A DNA stretch of 64,000 nucleotides from contig CAYVHL010000002.1 in NCBI GenBank assembly GCA_964451255.1, positions 62,001-126,000 on the forward strand. The letters run 5' to 3'. A program made the position numbers and the translations under genes. The stretch is from JAHBTB01 sp964451255. GTDB lineage: Bacteria > Armatimonadota > Fimbriimonadia > Fimbriimonadales > Fimbriimonadaceae. Positions 8,240 to 16,712 of this stretch are shown here, in pieces. The notes beneath the pieces were generated by a model. It worked only from the letters and a program-made list of their open reading frames with translations, ran no database searches and had not been told where the DNA came from. Numbering within the stretch: position 1 is the first letter of the stretch; every line of letters starts with the position of its first letter.

Positions 8240-11200
8240 ATGCGGTTGGAGACCGTGGCCCGGCGGATCGCCGGGCATGAGGCCCTAGCCCAGGTGCTGG
8301 CGGGGGATACCCCGAGGACGATGTGGACCTCTCTTTGCGGTGAGGCCCGGCCCGCCGTCCTGTCCGCTCTTCTCACTGGTTTCGACGGCCCGACCCTGAT
8401 CGTCGCCGCCAACTACGACCGGGCCCTGCAGTGGCAGGCCCGCCTCGGCCTTTACGGGTTTCCAAAGGACGCGATCTCGTTGCTCCCCAGTGGCCAGTCC
8501 GCGCTGTTCGAAGACTCGGCGCCGGAGACGGTGGCCCTCAGCGACCGGATCGGCGCGCTCCGCGCTCTCGCGAAAGGAGGCAGGTGCGTGGTGATAGCGA
8601 CGCCGCAGGCAGCTCTGGAGCGGACGCTTCCTGCCGAGGTCCTGCGCGACAGTTTCATCGAACTTGAAGTCGGCTCGACCGCGGATGTGATGGGGATCGT
8701 CGACGCCCTCGCCGCCATGGGTTACGAGCCGAGCGAACCTGTCCGCGTCCCCGGCCAGTACAGCCGACGCGGCGGCATCATCGACGTCTTCGCCATGGGC
8801 GGCGACCGACCGGTCCGGGTCGAATTCTTCGACGACCAAGTCGAGAGCATCCGTCGGTTCGACCCGATCTCCCAACGGAGCCTGGGAGGCGACGAAAAGC
8901 TCGTCGTCGCCCCCAGCCGCGAGACTGTCCTGCCCCAGGCAGGCAGCGGGATCGAGGACATGGTGGAGCGTGCCCTGGCCATGGAAGCGGCGGCCTTGGG
9001 CGAAGAGGCGGCCCGGACCCTGGAGGACGCGGTCCGCGGCGACCTGCGGTCGCTGTCCCAGCGTGTCTACTTCGACCGCCTGGACCTATACCGCCCTTTG
9101 GTCCAGCCCGACTCCGGTTGTGCCCTGGACCTCTTGGGTGAAGACGGCCTGCTCGTCTTGGACGAGCCCATCGAGCTTGAGGCGGTCGCCTCCCGCGCCG
9201 AGGACGACCTCCGCGACGCCCTCGGTTCCCGCTCGAAGCGTGGAGAGATCCTCCAGGCCACCCCCGGCGACTTCGTCCTTCCGGTGGAGCACTTCGGGTC
9301 TTGTCCCCGGGCGGTGGCTCTCAGTTCGCTGGACGGGGCCCCCGGTTGGTGGGAGCAAGACGGTGAGACGGTGTGGGAGACCGAGTCTCTCGAACTCTTC
9401 CGAGGGCAGGCGGTGGCCCTCACCCAGTCCCTTCAGAAGTGGATCGACGACGGTCTAACAGTGGTTTTGGCCACCGACCAGCCGATGCGGGCCAAGAGCG
9501 TGCTCGGCCAAGTCGAGATATTCCCCGTTGAAGTCGATGAGGGTGGCGACCCTTTCCTTCCCGGCCTTGTGCTTGCGGAAGGCAATCCGGCCGGCGGCTT
9601 CTCGGCCCCGGGGCTTGGATTCGTCCTGATCACCGACCACGAGTTGTTCGGGGTCGGGCGGCTGAAGCTCGCCCAGCGCAAGTTCAGCGACGGCGTCCCC
9701 ATCGCCAATGTCCTCGACCTCAAGCCGGGCGACTACGTCGTCCACATCAACTTTGGGATCGGCGTCTACCAGGGCCTTGTCCAGCGAACAGTGGACGGGG
9801 TCGAGAAGGAGATGCTGTTCATCGAATACAAGGCGCCCGACCGCCTGTTCGTCCCCGCCGACCAACTGGACCGGGTGCAAAAGTACCTGGCCCCTGGAGA
9901 CACGCCACCCAAGATCAACCGGCTGACGGGAGGTGACTGGCAGAAGGCCGTGGGAAAAGCCCGGGCCGAGGCCCGGGAGTTCGCCCGTGACCTGATCAAG
10001 CTCTACGCCCAGCGCAAGGCGGTGGAGAGGCCGACCTACGGGCCCGACTCTCCCTGGCAGGAAGAGATGGAGCACACCTTCCCGTGGGCGGAGACGCCGA
10101 GCCAGATGCAGGCGATCGTCGATGTCAAGACCGACCTGCAGACCGACTACCCGATGGACCGGCTCGTCTGCGGCGACGTCGGGTTCGGCAAGACCGAGGT
10201 GGCGGTCAGGGCCGCGTTCAAGGTCGCCCAGGCGGGGCGTCAGGTCGCGGTCCTGTGCCCGACGACTATCTTGAGCGAACAGCATTACCGGAACTTCCAC
10301 GAGAGGCTCGCCGCGTTCCCGACCAGGGTCGCCCTCTTGAACCGGTTCACCCACGCCAAAGAACGGGCCGCGATCCTGCGCGACCTAGCCAAGGGCGACG
10401 TCGATATCCTCTTGGGCACCCACGCGCTGTTGAGCGACGAGGTGAAGTTCAAAGACCTCGGCATGCTAGTGATCGACGAGGAGCAGAAGTTCGGCGTCAA
10501 GCACAAAGAGGCGTTGAAGCATCTACGGGTCAACGTGGACGTGCTGAGCATGTCGGCGACGCCGATCCCCCGGACCTTGAGCATGGCGATGATGAACATC
10601 CGGGAGATGAGCCTCATCAACGATCCCCCGCCCGGCCGCCTTCCGGTGAGGACGTTTGTCAGGCCGTATTCGAGCGAGGTCGTCCGCGAGGCTCTGCTAC
10701 GCGAGCTGACCCGTGGGGGCCAAGCGTTTTATGTGTACAACCGTGTCGAGGGAATCTTTCACGTAGCCGAGAGACTGAGGCAACTGATGCCGATGGCGAA
10801 GATCGCCGTCGCCCACGGCCAGATGCACGAGAAGGAGATCGAGCCGGTCATGGTGGGATTCGTGAAGGGCGAGATCGACGTCCTCGTCTCGACCACCATC
10901 GTCGAAAACGGCCTGGACATCCCCAACGCAAACACCTTGATCGTCGACAACGCCGACTTCTTCGGGTTGTCGCAACTTTATCAGCTTCGGGGAAGGGTCG
11001 GACGTAGCGACCGGCAGGCCTACGCCTACATGCTTTACCAAGGCGCAAAGAGCCTGACCGAGAACGCCACCGGTCGTCTGCAAGCGTTGGCCGAGTTCAC
11101 CCATCTGGGAAGTGGTTATTCGCTGGCCTACCGTGACCTCCAGATCCGCGGCGCGGGCGACCTGCTCGGGGCCAAACAGAGCGGCCAGATGATGGCCGTC

Positions 11201-11773
11201 GGTTACGACCTCTACACGCAGCTTATCGAGAGCGAGGTCCAGTTCCTCAAGACCTATGCCGACGGCGAACCTGCCGACTCTCTTCTCGACCCGCTCTCTG
11301 GGCTTGAACCCCTACCGAGCTTCGATCTGCCCGTCAAGGCGTTGATCCCCGACGCCTTCATCGAAGACCAGGGCCAACGGCTGTTCTACTACCGCCAACT
11401 CATGTCTTGCCGCGACGACGCCCAGCTGGTAGCGACGCGAGAGGAGTTGGAAGACAGGTACGGACACCTGCCGCCCGAGGTCCATACGGCGGTGCGTATC
11501 ATGCGCCTCCGACTGGCGGCAAGAAGCTTGAAGATCGAAAAGGTTGATGGAAACCAAGGAAGGCTCGCCGTCACATTTCGTGGTGGCCCGCTGAACCCAA
11601 GAGTCGCATCCCTTATGCAACAGCGACACCGGGAGATTTACATGGCCCAAGACCGCTTGATCTGGCCATTTTCCAATGATGCGCTTGTGACAGCGGAAGC
11701 GCTGGTTCGGGACTTAGGGGTCGTCTTAGAGCTTGTCGAACAGCAAAGAGAAGCACTAGGAATCAGTCGTTAG
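8240..11773 (+). CDS. mfd: Transcription-repair coupling factor (Mfd)
   Basis: A 1177-residue ATPase that removes RNA polymerase stalled at DNA lesions and recruits the UvrA/UvrB excision machinery. Domain order is complete: an N-terminal UvrB-like module, an RNA-polymerase interaction domain around residues 490-560 (PGDYVVHINFGIGVY), a RecG-like helicase core with Walker A CGDVGFGKTEVA near residue 645 and DEEQKFG near 746, motif SATPIPRTL, a TTIVENGLDIPNANT helicase block, and a C-terminal TRCF domain. Length is normal for the family. The start is supported by the -10-like element nine bases upstream. It is a single-gene transcript between unrelated genes. Confidence 0.97.
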   Translation: MRLETVARRIAGHEALAQVLAGDTPRTMWTSLCGEARPAVLSALLTGFDGPTLIVAANYDRALQWQARLGLYGFPKDAISLLPSGQSALFEDSAPETVALSDRIGALRALAKGGRCVVIATPQAALERTLPAEVLRDSFIELEVGSTADVMGIVDALAAMGYEPSEPVRVPGQYSRRGGIIDVFAMGGDRPVRVEFFDDQVESIRRFDPISQRSLGGDEKLVVAPSRETVLPQAGSGIEDMVERALAMEAAALGEEAARTLEDAVRGDLRSLSQRVYFDRLDLYRPLVQPDSGCALDLLGEDGLLVLDEPIELEAVASRAEDDLRDALGSRSKRGEILQATPGDFVLPVEHFGSCPRAVALSSLDGAPGWWEQDGETVWETESLELFRGQAVALTQSLQKWIDDGLTVVLATDQPMRAKSVLGQVEIFPVEVDEGGDPFLPGLVLAEGNPAGGFSAPGLGFVLITDHELFGVGRLKLAQRKFSDGVPIANVLDLKPGDYVVHINFGIGVYQGLVQRTVDGVEKEMLFIEYKAPDRLFVPADQLDRVQKYLAPGDTPPKINRLTGGDWQKAVGKARAEAREFARDLIKLYAQRKAVERPTYGPDSPWQEEMEHTFPWAETPSQMQAIVDVKTDLQTDYPMDRLVCGDVGFGKTEVAVRAAFKVAQAGRQVAVLCPTTILSEQHYRNFHERLAAFPTRVALLNRFTHAKERAAILRDLAKGDVDILLGTHALLSDEVKFKDLGMLVIDEEQKFGVKHKEALKHLRVNVDVLSMSATPIPRTLSMAMMNIREMSLINDPPPGRLPVRTFVRPYSSEVVREALLRELTRGGQAFYVYNRVEGIFHVAERLRQLMPMAKIAVAHGQMHEKEIEPVMVGFVKGEIDVLVSTTIVENGLDIPNANTLIVDNADFFGLSQLYQLRGRVGRSDRQAYAYMLYQGAKSLTENATGRLQALAEFTHLGSGYSLAYRDLQIRGAGDLLGAKQSGQMMAVGYDLYTQLIESEVQFLKTYADGEPADSLLDPLSGLEPLPSFDLPVKALIPDAFIEDQGQRLFYYRQLMSCRDDAQLVATREELEDRYGHLPPEVHTAVRIMRLRLAARSLKIEKVDGNQGRLAVTFRGGPLNPRVASLMQQRHREIYMAQDRLIWPFSNDALVTAEALVRDLGVVLELVEQQREALGISR

Positions 11774-11894
11774 GTCCCCGACATTGTCACCAGTCCCACC
11801 ATCAATACCGTAATGTATTCAGTACATAAATGAATATAGCATTATAGACTGTTCTCTGCCGACACCTCGCGTTGTCGGATCCAAGGGAACAAAT
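11774..11894 (+). promoter_or_regulatory. AT-rich promoter and 5' leader of the PEP-CTERM gene
   Basis: This 121-base gap contains an AT-rich stretch with TATAGA near 11844. A hairpin follows (CCGACA 11859-11864 with TGTCGG 11873-11878), then AAGGGA shortly before the ATG. It is a leadered mRNA, unlike many neighbours. Confidence 0.45.
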
Positions 11895-12740
11895 ATGAAA
11901 CTCAAACTGATTGCGGTCGCATTTGCGGCTGTTTCGATGACGGCGGTCTCCTATGCGGTCGATGTGATCACTTCGAACAATGCTGGTGGTGACGCCTTCA
12001 CCAACCCGACAAGCACAGCGGCCAACCTCGCCCTGACCAGCACGGGTACCAGTGGGGAAGTCTTCACCTACCGGGAAACCAAAAACAACGGCCTCGTCGG
12101 CGTGAACTCTGTCAACCCCAGGTCTGGTAACGGCTCGGTGCAGATCAAACTTGACGGCACATCCGGGGGCAAGGCCGAGATCGCCATGAGCACGGCGTTC
12201 AGCCCCACTGGGGACACGCTGGGAGCTCTCGGCGCATTCGACGACCTCTCCTCGTTCAGCACGGACGCCCTGACGAACTCCTCGTCCGTGGCCGGCCAAG
12301 CACCGATCGTCAGGCTCGAGCTGTTGAGCGCCGACGACCGTGGGAACGGCGCCCGTTACGGCCAGTTGATCTACGACACGAGCTGGGCCGGAAACGATCC
12401 CGCCTTTGCCTTCGGTTCGTGGCAGAACTTGGACTTCTTCAACAACGCCAACAGCTACTACTTCCGGGCGTCGTCGAGTCTGTCCGCTCTCTATGGTACC
12501 AACGAGATGACCCTGGCCAGTTGGATGTCCGCCCTCAACGGCGGCGGCTACGCCGTCCTCAGCATGAACGCGGGCAGCGGAACCTCCGACGCCAGCTTCG
12601 ACGGGGCGGTCGATAACTTCGGCTTGGGCTTTGGTGGCCACGACAAGGTTTACAACTTTGAGACCGTGCCGGAGCCCTTCTCCCTGATCGGCATGGGTGC
12701 GGCCGGCCTCCTGGCCCTTCGCCGCCGCCGCAAGGCTTGA
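11895..12740 (+). CDS. PEP-CTERM sorting-domain protein
   Basis: A 281-residue exported protein. It has an N-terminal signal peptide (MKLKLIAVAFAAVSM and following), a central domain rich in Ser, Thr, Asn and Gly, and a C-terminal sorting signal: VPEP, a hydrophobic stretch of about 15 residues, and RRRRKA. In PEP-CTERM systems this tail is recognised by an exosortase (EpsH/XrtA type) in the inner membrane, and the proteins are linked to exopolysaccharide or surface display. No exosortase lies in this window. A strong intrinsic terminator follows at 12762. The central domain is not a family I can name. Confidence 0.88.
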   Translation: MKLKLIAVAFAAVSMTAVSYAVDVITSNNAGGDAFTNPTSTAANLALTSTGTSGEVFTYRETKNNGLVGVNSVNPRSGNGSVQIKLDGTSGGKAEIAMSTAFSPTGDTLGALGAFDDLSSFSTDALTNSSSVAGQAPIVRLELLSADDRGNGARYGQLIYDTSWAGNDPAFAFGSWQNLDFFNNANSYYFRASSSLSALYGTNEMTLASWMSALNGGGYAVLSMNAGSGTSDASFDGAVDNFGLGFGGHDKVYNFETVPEPFSLIGMGAAGLLALRRRRKA

Positions 12741-12761
12741 CCGCTAGAGGCGCACAATCCT

Positions 12762-12802
12762 GTGGGAGCCTGGCCTTGGCCAGGCTCCCCTCTGCTTTTT
12801 TT
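12762..12802 (+). terminator. Intrinsic terminator after the PEP-CTERM gene
   Basis: A perfect 12-base inverted repeat (GGGAGCCTGGCC 12762-12773, GGCCAGGCTCCC 12776-12787) is followed by CTCTGC and nine T (12794-12802). It is the clearest rho-independent terminator in the window. Confidence 0.93.
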
Positions 12803-12841
12803 TGTGGGTGCACCCGCTCAATTGCCGGGATCGTTCGCCGA

Positions 12842-12847
12842 TAATAT
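12842..12847 (+). promoter_or_regulatory. -10-like TAATAT, decides the start at 12855
   Basis: TAATAT ends seven bases before the ATG at 12855. The alternative ATG at 12846 lies inside this hexamer, so the later start is preferred. Confidence 0.5.
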
Positions 12848-12854
12848 GTGCAAG

Positions 12855-13607
12855 ATGCGCGGGAGAGCATTCACCCTGGTCGAGCTTCTCGTCGTGATCG
12901 CGATAATCGCGATCCTTGCGGCGTTCCTCTTCCCAGTCTTCGTCGCCGCGCGCAACGCTGCGTATCACTTGACGACGAGCCGGGCCCTCAAGGATGACAT
13001 GACGGCGATGACCCTATACATGGGTGACGCCGACGACACGTTTCCCCTTGCGATGTACGTGGTGCCAGACGGGCTGATGGCGTGGTTCGGCAAAGGGAAC
13101 ATGTCGGGCGACGGCAAGTTCGACACGACCAAGGGGGTATTGTCGTCGTACATCAGGGCGAAGCTCGGGGCAGACCACGCGCTATCAGCCAAGCCGTATC
13201 TGGGCGACGACGTCGGGCTGGGCTACAACTACGGGACGATAGGCAGCGACTTCCATCTGACACGCGACTACTCCGCCTTTCCGAACTGCAAGAACGCCGC
13301 CCGCGGCAGCGAACTGGGTGACACTTCCCAAACCGTGGTGCTGGCGACAAGCTCGTACTATTACGCCCCTTGGCTGAAGGGTGGGGACGGCCTGAAGTAC
13401 GAGTTCGACTTCATCGACCCGCCCAGCGCCTGGTACGGCAATCCGAACGTTGATTTCCGGCACTTTGGCAAGCTGGTAGTGGACAAGAACGCCAAGCAGG
13501 TCGCGCCCACCGGGTACGCGCTGTTCGCCTTCGCGGACGCCAGCGTCCGCCACTTCAAGATCGGCCAGGTCAAAGAAGAGTGGTTCTGGCGTCGCCAGGG
13601 CTACTGA
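12855..13607 (+). CDS. Prepilin-type N-terminal methylation domain protein (DUF1559-like)
   Basis: A 250-residue protein starting MRGRA followed by FTLVELLVVIAIIAILAAF, a class III prepilin leader that should be cut before Phe by a prepilin peptidase. The rest is a soluble domain ending in a LFAFADASVRHFK block. This layout is typical of the many pseudopilin-like proteins of Planctomycetes and Armatimonadota (often called DUF1559 or H-x9-DG proteins), whose role is mostly unknown. Start 12855 was chosen over 12846 because of leader length and the TAATAT element. The gene stands alone between a terminator and a possible structured RNA. Confidence 0.88.
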   Translation: MRGRAFTLVELLVVIAIIAILAAFLFPVFVAARNAAYHLTTSRALKDDMTAMTLYMGDADDTFPLAMYVVPDGLMAWFGKGNMSGDGKFDTTKGVLSSYIRAKLGADHALSAKPYLGDDVGLGYNYGTIGSDFHLTRDYSAFPNCKNAARGSELGDTSQTVVLATSSYYYAPWLKGGDGLKYEFDFIDPPSAWYGNPNVDFRHFGKLVVDKNAKQVAPTGYALFAFADASVRHFKIGQVKEEWFWRRQGY

Positions 13608-13640
13608 CAAAGGTTTGCGACGGGGCCGTCCGCTTGGCGA

Positions 13641-13755
13641 AACTCCCAAAGAAACCCTGACCTGTCAACTTGACGGCAAGCCCGGTCAGAGTGCTGTCCT
13701 TTGGGACAGCGGACCCGGGAATGAACCACCCAAGGACGCACGGAACGCGGGAGTT
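13641..13755 (+). other. Possible structured RNA or 5' leader upstream of the DUF1844 gene
   Basis: The 242-base gap 13608-13849 can fold as an outer stem (AACTCCC 13641-13647 with GGGAGTT 13749-13755). It encloses two hairpins: CTGACC 13657-13662 with GGTCAG 13684-13689, and GCTGTCC 13693-13699 with GGACAGC 13704-13710 closed by a TTTG tetraloop. A 12-base direct repeat AAGCCCGACACC occurs at 13764 and 13802. I could not match it to 6S, SRP, RNase P or a known riboswitch. Chance folding in GC-rich DNA is possible. Confidence 0.3.
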
Positions 13756-13849
13756 CCCCCAGAAAGCCCGACACCCTGACAGAGAAGCAGCCGAGAGGAG
13801 CAAGCCCGACACCAACTCTCGCTCCGTGTCGTCCCTAAAGGTGGCAGCT

Positions 13850-14137
13850 ATGGCAACCGAGCAGCAAGCCCGCCCCTCCGACGTCAACGAAGTCCTCATG
13901 GAGATGACCCAGCTCATGGCCGCCTTGGCCTGGCAAAAAATGGGTCTCCAACCAGACATGGCCACCGGGCAGATCTACAAAGACGTCCGGCAGGCCAAGC
14001 TGGCGGTGGACGTCACGGCCGTGTTGGCTTCGCATCTGGAAGGGCAGCTTGACGACGAAGACAAGCGGCAGATCAGAAACTTGGTCAGCGACCTGCGCAT
14101 CAACTTTGTGCAGCAGACGGGGGAGGGCTCGAAATGA
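13850..14137 (+). CDS. DUF1844 family protein
   Basis: A 95-residue, mostly helical protein of the DUF1844 family, whose function is not known. The family pattern is visible: LMEMTQLMAALAWQKMGLQP, an AKLAVDVTAVL helix, and DEDKRQIRNLVSDLR near the end. The start follows AAAGGTGG by six bases; the open frame continues upstream without similarity. It overlaps the next gene by four bases (ATGA), so the pair is co-translated. Confidence 0.8.
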   Translation: MATEQQARPSDVNEVLMEMTQLMAALAWQKMGLQPDMATGQIYKDVRQAKLAVDVTAVLASHLEGQLDDEDKRQIRNLVSDLRINFVQQTGEGSK

Positions 14138-14493
14138 CCGCGTCCGCCGCCCAAGGCAAGCAACGCGACCGTCTGGTGGCCTTCTTGTCGCAATACTCCG
14201 AGTTTGTCGAGGTCGTCCGGGACGCCGTCCACTACGGCCCGACGCCGAGCCTGGAGGGTAGGTACGCCGACCTGAGAGACTGGTTGCAGGCCCATTACAC
14301 CGACCTCAGGCCGGTCATCGACTCCCATCTTTCCCCTAACAAGGAACTGGCGGGAACAGACGCCTTCGAGGGTGTCTGGCGAGTGCCCACGCTCGACCGG
14401 CTCGTTACCGTACGAAGCGACCTGATGGACCGGTTGGACTGGACACGAAGGGCGGTGGAAGATTCGGTGGCCGAACCACAAGCGGTCCACTGA
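14134..14493 (+). CDS. Hypothetical helical protein coupled to DUF1844
   Basis: A 119-residue soluble protein, predicted mostly alpha-helical, with no signal peptide or recognised motif. The ATG overlaps the TGA of the DUF1844 gene, which suggests coordinated production and perhaps a physical partner. It is rich in Arg, Asp and Leu. I do not recognise the family. Confidence 0.65.
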   Translation: MTASAAQGKQRDRLVAFLSQYSEFVEVVRDAVHYGPTPSLEGRYADLRDWLQAHYTDLRPVIDSHLSPNKELAGTDAFEGVWRVPTLDRLVTVRSDLMDRLDWTRRAVEDSVAEPQAVH

Positions 14494-14494
14494 A

Positions 14495-14500
14495 TAGTAT
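14495..14500 (+). promoter_or_regulatory. -10-like TAGTAT, probable leaderless start
   Basis: TAGTAT directly follows the stop of the previous gene and lies nine bases before the ATG at 14510. There is no Shine-Dalgarno sequence. Confidence 0.45.
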
Positions 14501-14509
14501 CATCCGTCT

Positions 14510-15460
14510 ATGCGGCGTCTTTGGCACGATACCGATTTCGGGGCAGTCGTCGATTGCTGGCGTCGGTTCTATCCGGAGCGGTACTGGGTCGACGAACGAC
14601 TCGTGCATGACAACACCGTCGGTCACCCCTTGTTTGATTGGGGTGTCTCGACCTTGGAAGTCGTCGACGGCCGGGTCGTCGCGTTCCTAGCCGCCAAGCA
14701 TTCGGCTGCGTCTATGTTCAAAGGGCCAAACCCTGACCAAGCCCACATCACCGCTATGGGCTTCGACGACCCGGTCGTCATGGTCGACATGGTGGCGGGG
14801 ATGAAATCGATGTTGCGTCAGAGGGGGATCATGCGCATCGTCTTTGGCACGGACCACGGCCACTTCTTTCCTGCCGTGCCGGCCGACTGTCCGAAGCTCT
14901 GCTCGTTCTTGGAGGTCGAAGGCTTTGAGAGCCGCGGCGAATCCTATGACCTAGAGCGAGACATGCGAGACTATGTGACGCCGGGCTGGGCGGCGGAACC
15001 GCTGGCAAGGCCAGATGTTCGGTGTTCGCCCTGCGGCTCGGCCGACATCGAGGCCCTCGACGAGTTCCTCCTGCGCGAGTTTCCTGGTCGATGGAGGTAT
15101 GAGGGCATGCACAAAGCAGTCGATATGGCTGAACCGGAAGACATCCTTCTCCTCTGGGTCGAGGGCACAGTCGAGGGTTTCGCTTACACCCAGTCTTGGA
15201 AGTCGAAGAAGTCGATCGCCGGATGTGTCTGGCGTCATGACTTGGGCGAGCACTTTGGTGGTCTGGGCCCGATCGGTGTGAGCAAGCGTGTCCGTGGGCA
15301 ACGGCTCGGTCACGCGCTCCTAGGGGCCGGGTTGACCTCGCTCCGTGAGAGGGGCGTCCGCCGCGCCATCATCGATTGGACCGGCTTGCTGGACTTCTAC
15401 GGAGCCCACGGCTTCGTCAAGTCGCGTACCTATCTGGGACATGCCCTGAGCCTTACTTAG
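14510..15460 (+). CDS. GNAT-family acetyltransferase
   Basis: A 316-residue protein with two GNAT-like halves. The C-terminal half carries the acetyl-CoA loop RVRGQRLGHALL (near residues 260-271) followed by the LRERGVRRAIIDW strand. The N-terminal half looks like a degenerate GNAT fold (VSTLEVVDGRVVAFLAAK), as in several tandem GNAT proteins. Acceptor substrate unknown. The start is supported by TAGTAT nine bases upstream. Its 3' end lies about 70 bases before sucC, which has its own promoter-like element. Confidence 0.75.
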   Translation: MRRLWHDTDFGAVVDCWRRFYPERYWVDERLVHDNTVGHPLFDWGVSTLEVVDGRVVAFLAAKHSAASMFKGPNPDQAHITAMGFDDPVVMVDMVAGMKSMLRQRGIMRIVFGTDHGHFFPAVPADCPKLCSFLEVEGFESRGESYDLERDMRDYVTPGWAAEPLARPDVRCSPCGSADIEALDEFLLREFPGRWRYEGMHKAVDMAEPEDILLLWVEGTVEGFAYTQSWKSKKSIAGCVWRHDLGEHFGGLGPIGVSKRVRGQRLGHALLGAGLTSLRERGVRRAIIDWTGLLDFYGAHGFVKSRTYLGHALSLT

Positions 15461-15510
15461 GTGTTCTCTGGCAAGTAGCGCCGACTTGGGCTGAGGCCAC
15501 GAGATTCCGG

Positions 15511-15528
15511 CCCGGTATCCTGACCGGG
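15511..15528 (+). promoter_or_regulatory. -10-like TATCCT inside a small hairpin before sucC
   Basis: CCCGGT (15511-15516) and ACCGGG (15523-15528) form a six-base-pair hairpin. Its loop region holds most of TATCCT (15516-15521), which lies ten bases before the sucC ATG. It may be only a leaderless -10; the hairpin could be chance. Confidence 0.35.
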
Positions 15529-15531
15529 CAT

Positions 15532-16683
15532 ATGAAGCTTCACGAGTACCAGTCCAAGGATCTCCTGTCTCGGTTTGGCGTTCCGGTCCCCGCCGGGCGC
15601 GTCACTAGCGACCCGGAGGAGGCGCGCCGGATCGCCGAGGATCTAGGAGGGAAGGTGGTCGTGAAGGCTCAAGTGCTCATGGGTGGGCGGGGCAAGGCTG
15701 GCGGCGTCAAGCTATTCGATAACGCGGCCGACGCTGGGGCATTCACGAAAGACCTGATCGGCAAGAAGCTCGTGAGCATCCAGAACCCGAGCGGCATGAT
15801 CGTCGAGCAGGTCCTCGTCGCCGAACAGATCGACATCGCGGAGGAGTACTACCTCTCCGTGTTGCTGGACCGGGCCGTGCAAAAGCTCGTCGTCATGATC
15901 AGCCGCGAGGGCGGAATGGAGATCGAAGAGGTCGCGGCGACGAAGCCAGGAGCGATCGTCCGGTTGCATGTCGACCCCGCCTGGGGCCTTGCCGATTTCG
16001 AGATACGCGCGGCAGTGAAGGCGGCAAATATTCCGGACAAGGCGCAACGGCAGATGGTCGCCATGATCAAGGGGCTTGTCCAGGCATATCAGGCTAGCGA
16101 CGCCGACCTGGTGGAGATCAACCCGGTCGCCCTGACTCCCGAGGGCAAACTGATCGCCGCTGACGCGAAGGTGAGCATCGACGAGAACGCCCTCTACCGG
16201 CATCATGACTACGAAGAGACCAAAGACGCTGCCGCCGAAGACCCTATCGAAGCGGAGGCGGCCCGCCGGGGCATCGCCTATGTCCGGTTGCCCGGCGACA
16301 TCGGCATCATCGGCAACGGCGCCGGCCTGGTGATGTGTTCACTGGACGAAGTCGCCAAGGCGGGGGGCAAGCCGGCCGACTTCCTCGACGTCGGAGGCGG
16401 AGCCCAAGCCGATCGCGTGAAGTCCTGCGTGGAGCTCGTCCTGATGGATCCCGGCATCAAGGGATTGCTCATCAACATCTTTGGCGGCATCACCCGCGGC
16501 GACGAAGTCGCCAAAGGAATCCTTCAGGCCTTGTCCGAACTAGATGTGAAAATCCCGGTCGTCGCCCGCGTCGAGGGAACGGCCGCGGAAGCGGCCCTGA
16601 AACTCCTGGAGCCGACGTCCATCATCGGGGCGGCGACCATGGAAGAAGCGGCCGCGAAGGTCGTCGCTGCCGCTTACGCATAG
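15532..16683 (+). CDS. sucC: Succinate--CoA ligase (ADP-forming) subunit beta
   Basis: A 383-residue ATP-grasp subunit of succinyl-CoA synthetase, which makes ATP or GTP from succinyl-CoA in the citric acid cycle. Landmarks are MKLHEYQSKDLLSRFGVPVP at the start, VLMGGRGKAGGVKLF in the nucleotide-binding region, FLDVGGGA, and NIFGGITRGDEVAKG in the C-terminal ligase domain. Length is normal. The catalytic alpha subunit (sucD) is not next to it, although the two are usually adjacent, so sucD must be elsewhere. The next gene is an unrelated carboxypeptidase. Confidence 0.97.
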   Translation: MKLHEYQSKDLLSRFGVPVPAGRVTSDPEEARRIAEDLGGKVVVKAQVLMGGRGKAGGVKLFDNAADAGAFTKDLIGKKLVSIQNPSGMIVEQVLVAEQIDIAEEYYLSVLLDRAVQKLVVMISREGGMEIEEVAATKPGAIVRLHVDPAWGLADFEIRAAVKAANIPDKAQRQMVAMIKGLVQAYQASDADLVEINPVALTPEGKLIAADAKVSIDENALYRHHDYEETKDAAAEDPIEAEAARRGIAYVRLPGDIGIIGNGAGLVMCSLDEVAKAGGKPADFLDVGGGAQADRVKSCVELVLMDPGIKGLLINIFGGITRGDEVAKGILQALSELDVKIPVVARVEGTAAEAALKLLEPTSIIGAATMEEAAAKVVAAAYA

Positions 16684-16712
16684 GGGCGGCTTGATCCGTT
16701 CAGAATGAGGGC

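Noticed and set aside
11802..12641. Minus-strand open frame across the PEP-CTERM gene and its promoter
   Set aside because: It runs antisense through a gene with a clear signal peptide and sorting tail and shows no domain of its own.
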